In this document: one piece after another, positions 5,478-7,315 of the stretch
Numbering within the stretch: the stretch's first letter is position 1
Layout of the letters: each line of letters starts with the position of its first letter
NCBI GenBank assembly: GCA_002308555.1
Contig: DBWD01000106.1
Span: 1-7,315, forward strand
Direction: 5' to 3'
Length of the DNA stretch: 7,315 nucleotides
DNA from: a bacterium UBP3_UBA1247
GTDB taxonomy: Bacteria > UBA3054
The notes under the pieces: generated by a model
The model's input: only the letters and a program-made list of their open reading frames with translations
Told to the model about the DNA's origin: nothing
Database searches by the model: none
Made by a program: the position numbers and the translations under genes

Positions 5478-7039
5478 CAATCCTTGAAACAGCGCCTGAA
5501 ACGGGGGATAACTTCCTCCAGGAGGAAGCTCCGGTCGTCCCTGTGCATGAAAAGGGCGGTGAGAGGAAGATAGAAGAGGGCGAAGAGGAAGCCGGCGAGC
5601 AGGAGCTGGAAGACCCAGCGCCCGAAGAAAGCGGCGTCGGGCAGGACGCCGTTCAGGAAGCCGAAGACCAGGAAGGCGAGCAGGCCGCTTATGAAAGCGG
5701 TAAGGGATATGGTGATGGTGGCCAAACTGAAGGGCTGGCTCTTGACGAAGATCATGGTGCAGACCACCGCCAGGCAGTTGCGGATCGCGATGGCGATCAA
5801 AGTGGCCAGGGCCGCGCCGAACATGGAATAGGATGGTATGAGCAGGGCGTTCATGAGCACGTTGGCGAAGACCGCCAGCACGTTAATGTACAGGATCATG
5901 CGGGAATACCCGGACATTATGAGCATGGTGCCGGAATGGCCGGCCAAAGTGCTGACGATCTGGGCGCAGACCAGGACCCGGAGGCTGGAGATGAGCAGCG
6001 GGGTGGCCGGGAGCTTGAAGACCGCCAGGATCAGTTCGGGAAAGAGCAGCATCATGGCCGCGGCGGGCATGGTGATGTAGAGCATCCAGCGGGTGACCGT
6101 CTTGTACAACTCGTTCATCTTCTGGTAGTCCTTCTTCTCGCTGACTTTCGCGATAAGCGGCGCGAAAAGGGAGGAGAAGGCCAGCAGAATGTTGGCGATG
6201 ACCAGGGTGGCGATGCCGGCGGCGTTGTACTGGGCGGAATAGTTCTCCTCGTTGAAAAAATAGCCCAGCATCATGATGTCGCACTTCTTCATGAAGATCA
6301 GAATGGCGGACTGCAATACCAGCGGGAATGAGAAGAAGAAGAGTTCTTTCCGCTCGTAGACAGGAGAGACTTCCCCGAGCTTGGGGGCGTTGAACTTGTA
6401 GCAGCGGACGGAGATGAAAAAGGCCAGCAGGTTGACGACGACCATGCCCCAGACAAGGCCCATGATCCTGTTTTCGTCGGGAGGCAGGAAACTCACGCCC
6501 AGGACCACCAGAAACCAGCCCAGTTTCTGGCAGAGGGTCTCGATCCAGACGGAGTGCCTGATGTCGTTCAGGGCTCTCAGCACCGCCAGGGAGATGGTGG
6601 TGAGGGCGATGGGGATGAGATAGAAGGAAAGGCAGCGCAGGACCTTGCAAAGAAGCAGGGCGGAGGAATCGGAGCCGGAGTAGAAGGAGGCGATGCGAGG
6701 CGCCAGAAGCCAAACGCAGAGGATCATCAGAAGCGAGGCGGACAGAGACAGCTGGAAGGCCCCCCTGATGACGCCTTTGATCTTCCGCCAGTCCTTGTCC
6801 ACCCAGTGCACGCCGATGAAGCGCTGGACGCCGTCCGAAAGGCCAAGCCTGGCGAAGGGTTCGAGGATGGCGAAGAAGGAGAAAGCCAGGACCCAGACGT
6901 TGACCTCCGAGGAAATGTCGAAGCGGCGGTAGAGGATGACGTTGGTCAGAAGCCCCATGAGCGTGGAGAGCGCGTAGCCGAACATTCCGAATCCGGCTCC
7001 CAGCGCCACAGTCTTTTTTTCCTGAACGTATTCCTGCAT
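5477..7039 (-). CDS. Wzx-type polysaccharide flippase (MOP superfamily)
   Basis: A 520-residue multi-pass inner-membrane protein with about 14 hydrophobic segments, the normal size and layout for polysaccharide biosynthesis (Wzx/MurJ-like) exporters of the MOP superfamily. These flip undecaprenyl-diphosphate-linked glycans to the periplasmic face. Visible family traits are the N-terminal [21 protein letters not shown] segment, where the first helix precedes a basic turn (38-39); RFIGVHW after the second helix pair; [12 protein letters not shown] then YNAAGIATL (251-279), the D-x-x-x-LG-x-F/Y-x-A element at the start of the second half; and [14 protein letters not shown] (400-413). The C-terminus is basic and cytoplasmic (RFRRCF). 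The ATG lies 6 nt past the lepA stop. AGGA is only 1 nt from that ATG, so initiation probably uses coupling; a GTG ten codons later has an AGGA at 10 nt and is a possible alternative. Substrate unknown. Confidence 0.9.
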   Translation of the reverse strand: MQEYVQEKKTVALGAGFGMFGYALSTLMGLLTNVILYRRFDISSEVNVWVLAFSFFAILEPFARLGLSDGVQRFIGVHWVDKDWRKIKGVIRGAFQLSLSASLLMILCVWLLAPRIASFYSGSDSSALLLCKVLRCLSFYLIPIALTTISLAVLRALNDIRHSVWIETLCQKLGWFLVVLGVSFLPPDENRIMGLVWGMVVVNLLAFFISVRCYKFNAPKLGEVSPVYERKELFFFSFPLVLQSAILIFMKKCDIMMLGYFFNEENYSAQYNAAGIATLVIANILLAFSSLFAPLIAKVSEKKDYQKMNELYKTVTRWMLYITMPAAAMMLLFPELILAVFKLPATPLLISSLRVLVCAQIVSTLAGHSGTMLIMSGYSRMILYINVLAVFANVLMNALLIPSYSMFGAALATLIAIAIRNCLAVVCTMIFVKSQPFSLATITISLTAFISGLLAFLVFGFLNGVLPDAAFFGRWVFQLLLAGFLFALFYLPLTALFMHRDDRSFLLEEVIPRFRRCFKD

Positions 7040-7045
7040 GTCCTG

Positions 7046-7315
7046 TCAGTCTTCCGCTTTCAAAACTTCTATGAAGGCTTTCTGGGGGATGAAGACCTTG
7101 CCGATCTGCTTCATCTTTTTCTTGCCTTCCTTCTGCTTTTCCAGAAGCTTGCGCTTCCTGGTGATGTCGCCGCCGTAGCACTTGGCCAGCACGTCTTTCC
7201 GCATGGCCTTCACCGTTTCGCGGGCGATGATCTTTCCGCCGATCGCCGCCTGGATGGGGACCTCGAAGAGCTGGCGCGGGATGTTCTCCTTGAGCTTTTC
7301 GCAGAGCTTCCGGGC
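7046..7315 (-). CDS. lepA: Elongation factor 4 (LepA), C-terminal 89 residues
   Basis: The frame is open at the window edge and ends at TGA 7048-7046. It encodes the LepA-specific C-terminal domain, which is highly conserved: [20 protein letters not shown] (12-31), [19 protein letters not shown] (32-50), [20 protein letters not shown] (51-70) and [14 protein letters not shown] at the end. LepA is a ribosome-bound translational GTPase that acts on stalled or initiating 70S ribosomes; the basic C-terminal domain contacts the A-site tRNA/peptidyl-transferase region. GTPase and EF-G-like domains lie outside the window. The flippase gene starts 6 nt downstream, so this housekeeping gene and the flippase are very probably transcribed together. 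Confidence 0.98.
   Translation of the reverse strand, partial: ARKLCEKLKENIPRQLFEVPIQAAIGGKIIARETVKAMRKDVLAKCYGGDITRKRKLLEKQKEGKKKMKQIGKVFIPQKAFIEVLKAED

Noticed and set aside
5543..6331. A 262-codon + strand open frame across the flippase gene
   Set aside because: Low-complexity Glu/Gly/Gln/Asp sequence typical of the antisense of a hydrophobic GC-rich gene; the minus strand encodes a convincing flippase.
5883..7181. A 432-codon minus-strand frame overlapping both lepA and the flippase
   Set aside because: The translation is Arg/His/Pro/Leu-rich shadow sequence, shifted relative to two genes with recognisable motifs.

Overview
All the genes in this window lie on the minus strand, so transcription runs from position 7315 down to 1. 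The coding DNA is moderately GC-rich, and the few AT-rich islands are where the promoters sit. The gene set points to a Gram-negative (two-membrane), probably anaerobic bacterium: a lipobox/glycine-zipper lipoprotein, a Wzx-type flippase beside an O-antigen ligase/polymerase-like protein, and a clostridial-type 2[4Fe-4S] ferredoxin. A member of the PVC group such as Lentisphaerota is my guess from the overall flavour. There is no 16S gene here and the taxonomic call is weak.

Layout in transcription order. (1) 7315-7046: the C-terminal 89 residues of the ribosomal GTPase LepA/EF4, followed after 6 nt by a 520-residue polysaccharide flippase (7039-5477). (2) 5476-5371: an intergenic gap with a weak terminator-like hairpin and a very good promoter (TTGCAA, 17 bp, TGgTAGAAT). 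(3) 5370-2803: an 855-residue O-antigen ligase/Wzy-like membrane protein with an extra soluble C-terminal part. It is followed after 3 nt by a GT4-type glycosyltransferase (2799-1660). (4) 1670-1309: a promoter overlapping the glycosyltransferase 3' end, a 56-residue ferredoxin (1601-1431), tRNA-Glu(CUC) (1419-1345) and a strong intrinsic terminator (1337-1309). (5) 1235-1: an extended -10 promoter, then three genes joined by two ATGA stop/start overlaps. These encode a zinc-ribbon protein of unknown function, a YqaA-type DedA/VTT membrane protein, and a glycine-zipper lipoprotein cut by the window edge.

How they fit together: flippase, ligase/polymerase and glycosyltransferase form a compact surface-polysaccharide module that would build and export a lipid-linked glycan. 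DedA-superfamily proteins elsewhere recycle undecaprenyl phosphate or phospholipids, so the last operon may also serve the envelope, but that link is inference. The ferredoxin/tRNA pair between the two envelope blocks looks like an independent housekeeping unit.

I did not find an obviously new defence or mobile system. The points most worth a second look are the ligase-like protein that lacks the usual periplasmic-loop histidine and carries an unusual C-terminal extension, the ferredoxin-tRNA-Glu transcription unit, and the uncharacterised zinc-ribbon gene translationally coupled to the YqaA gene.
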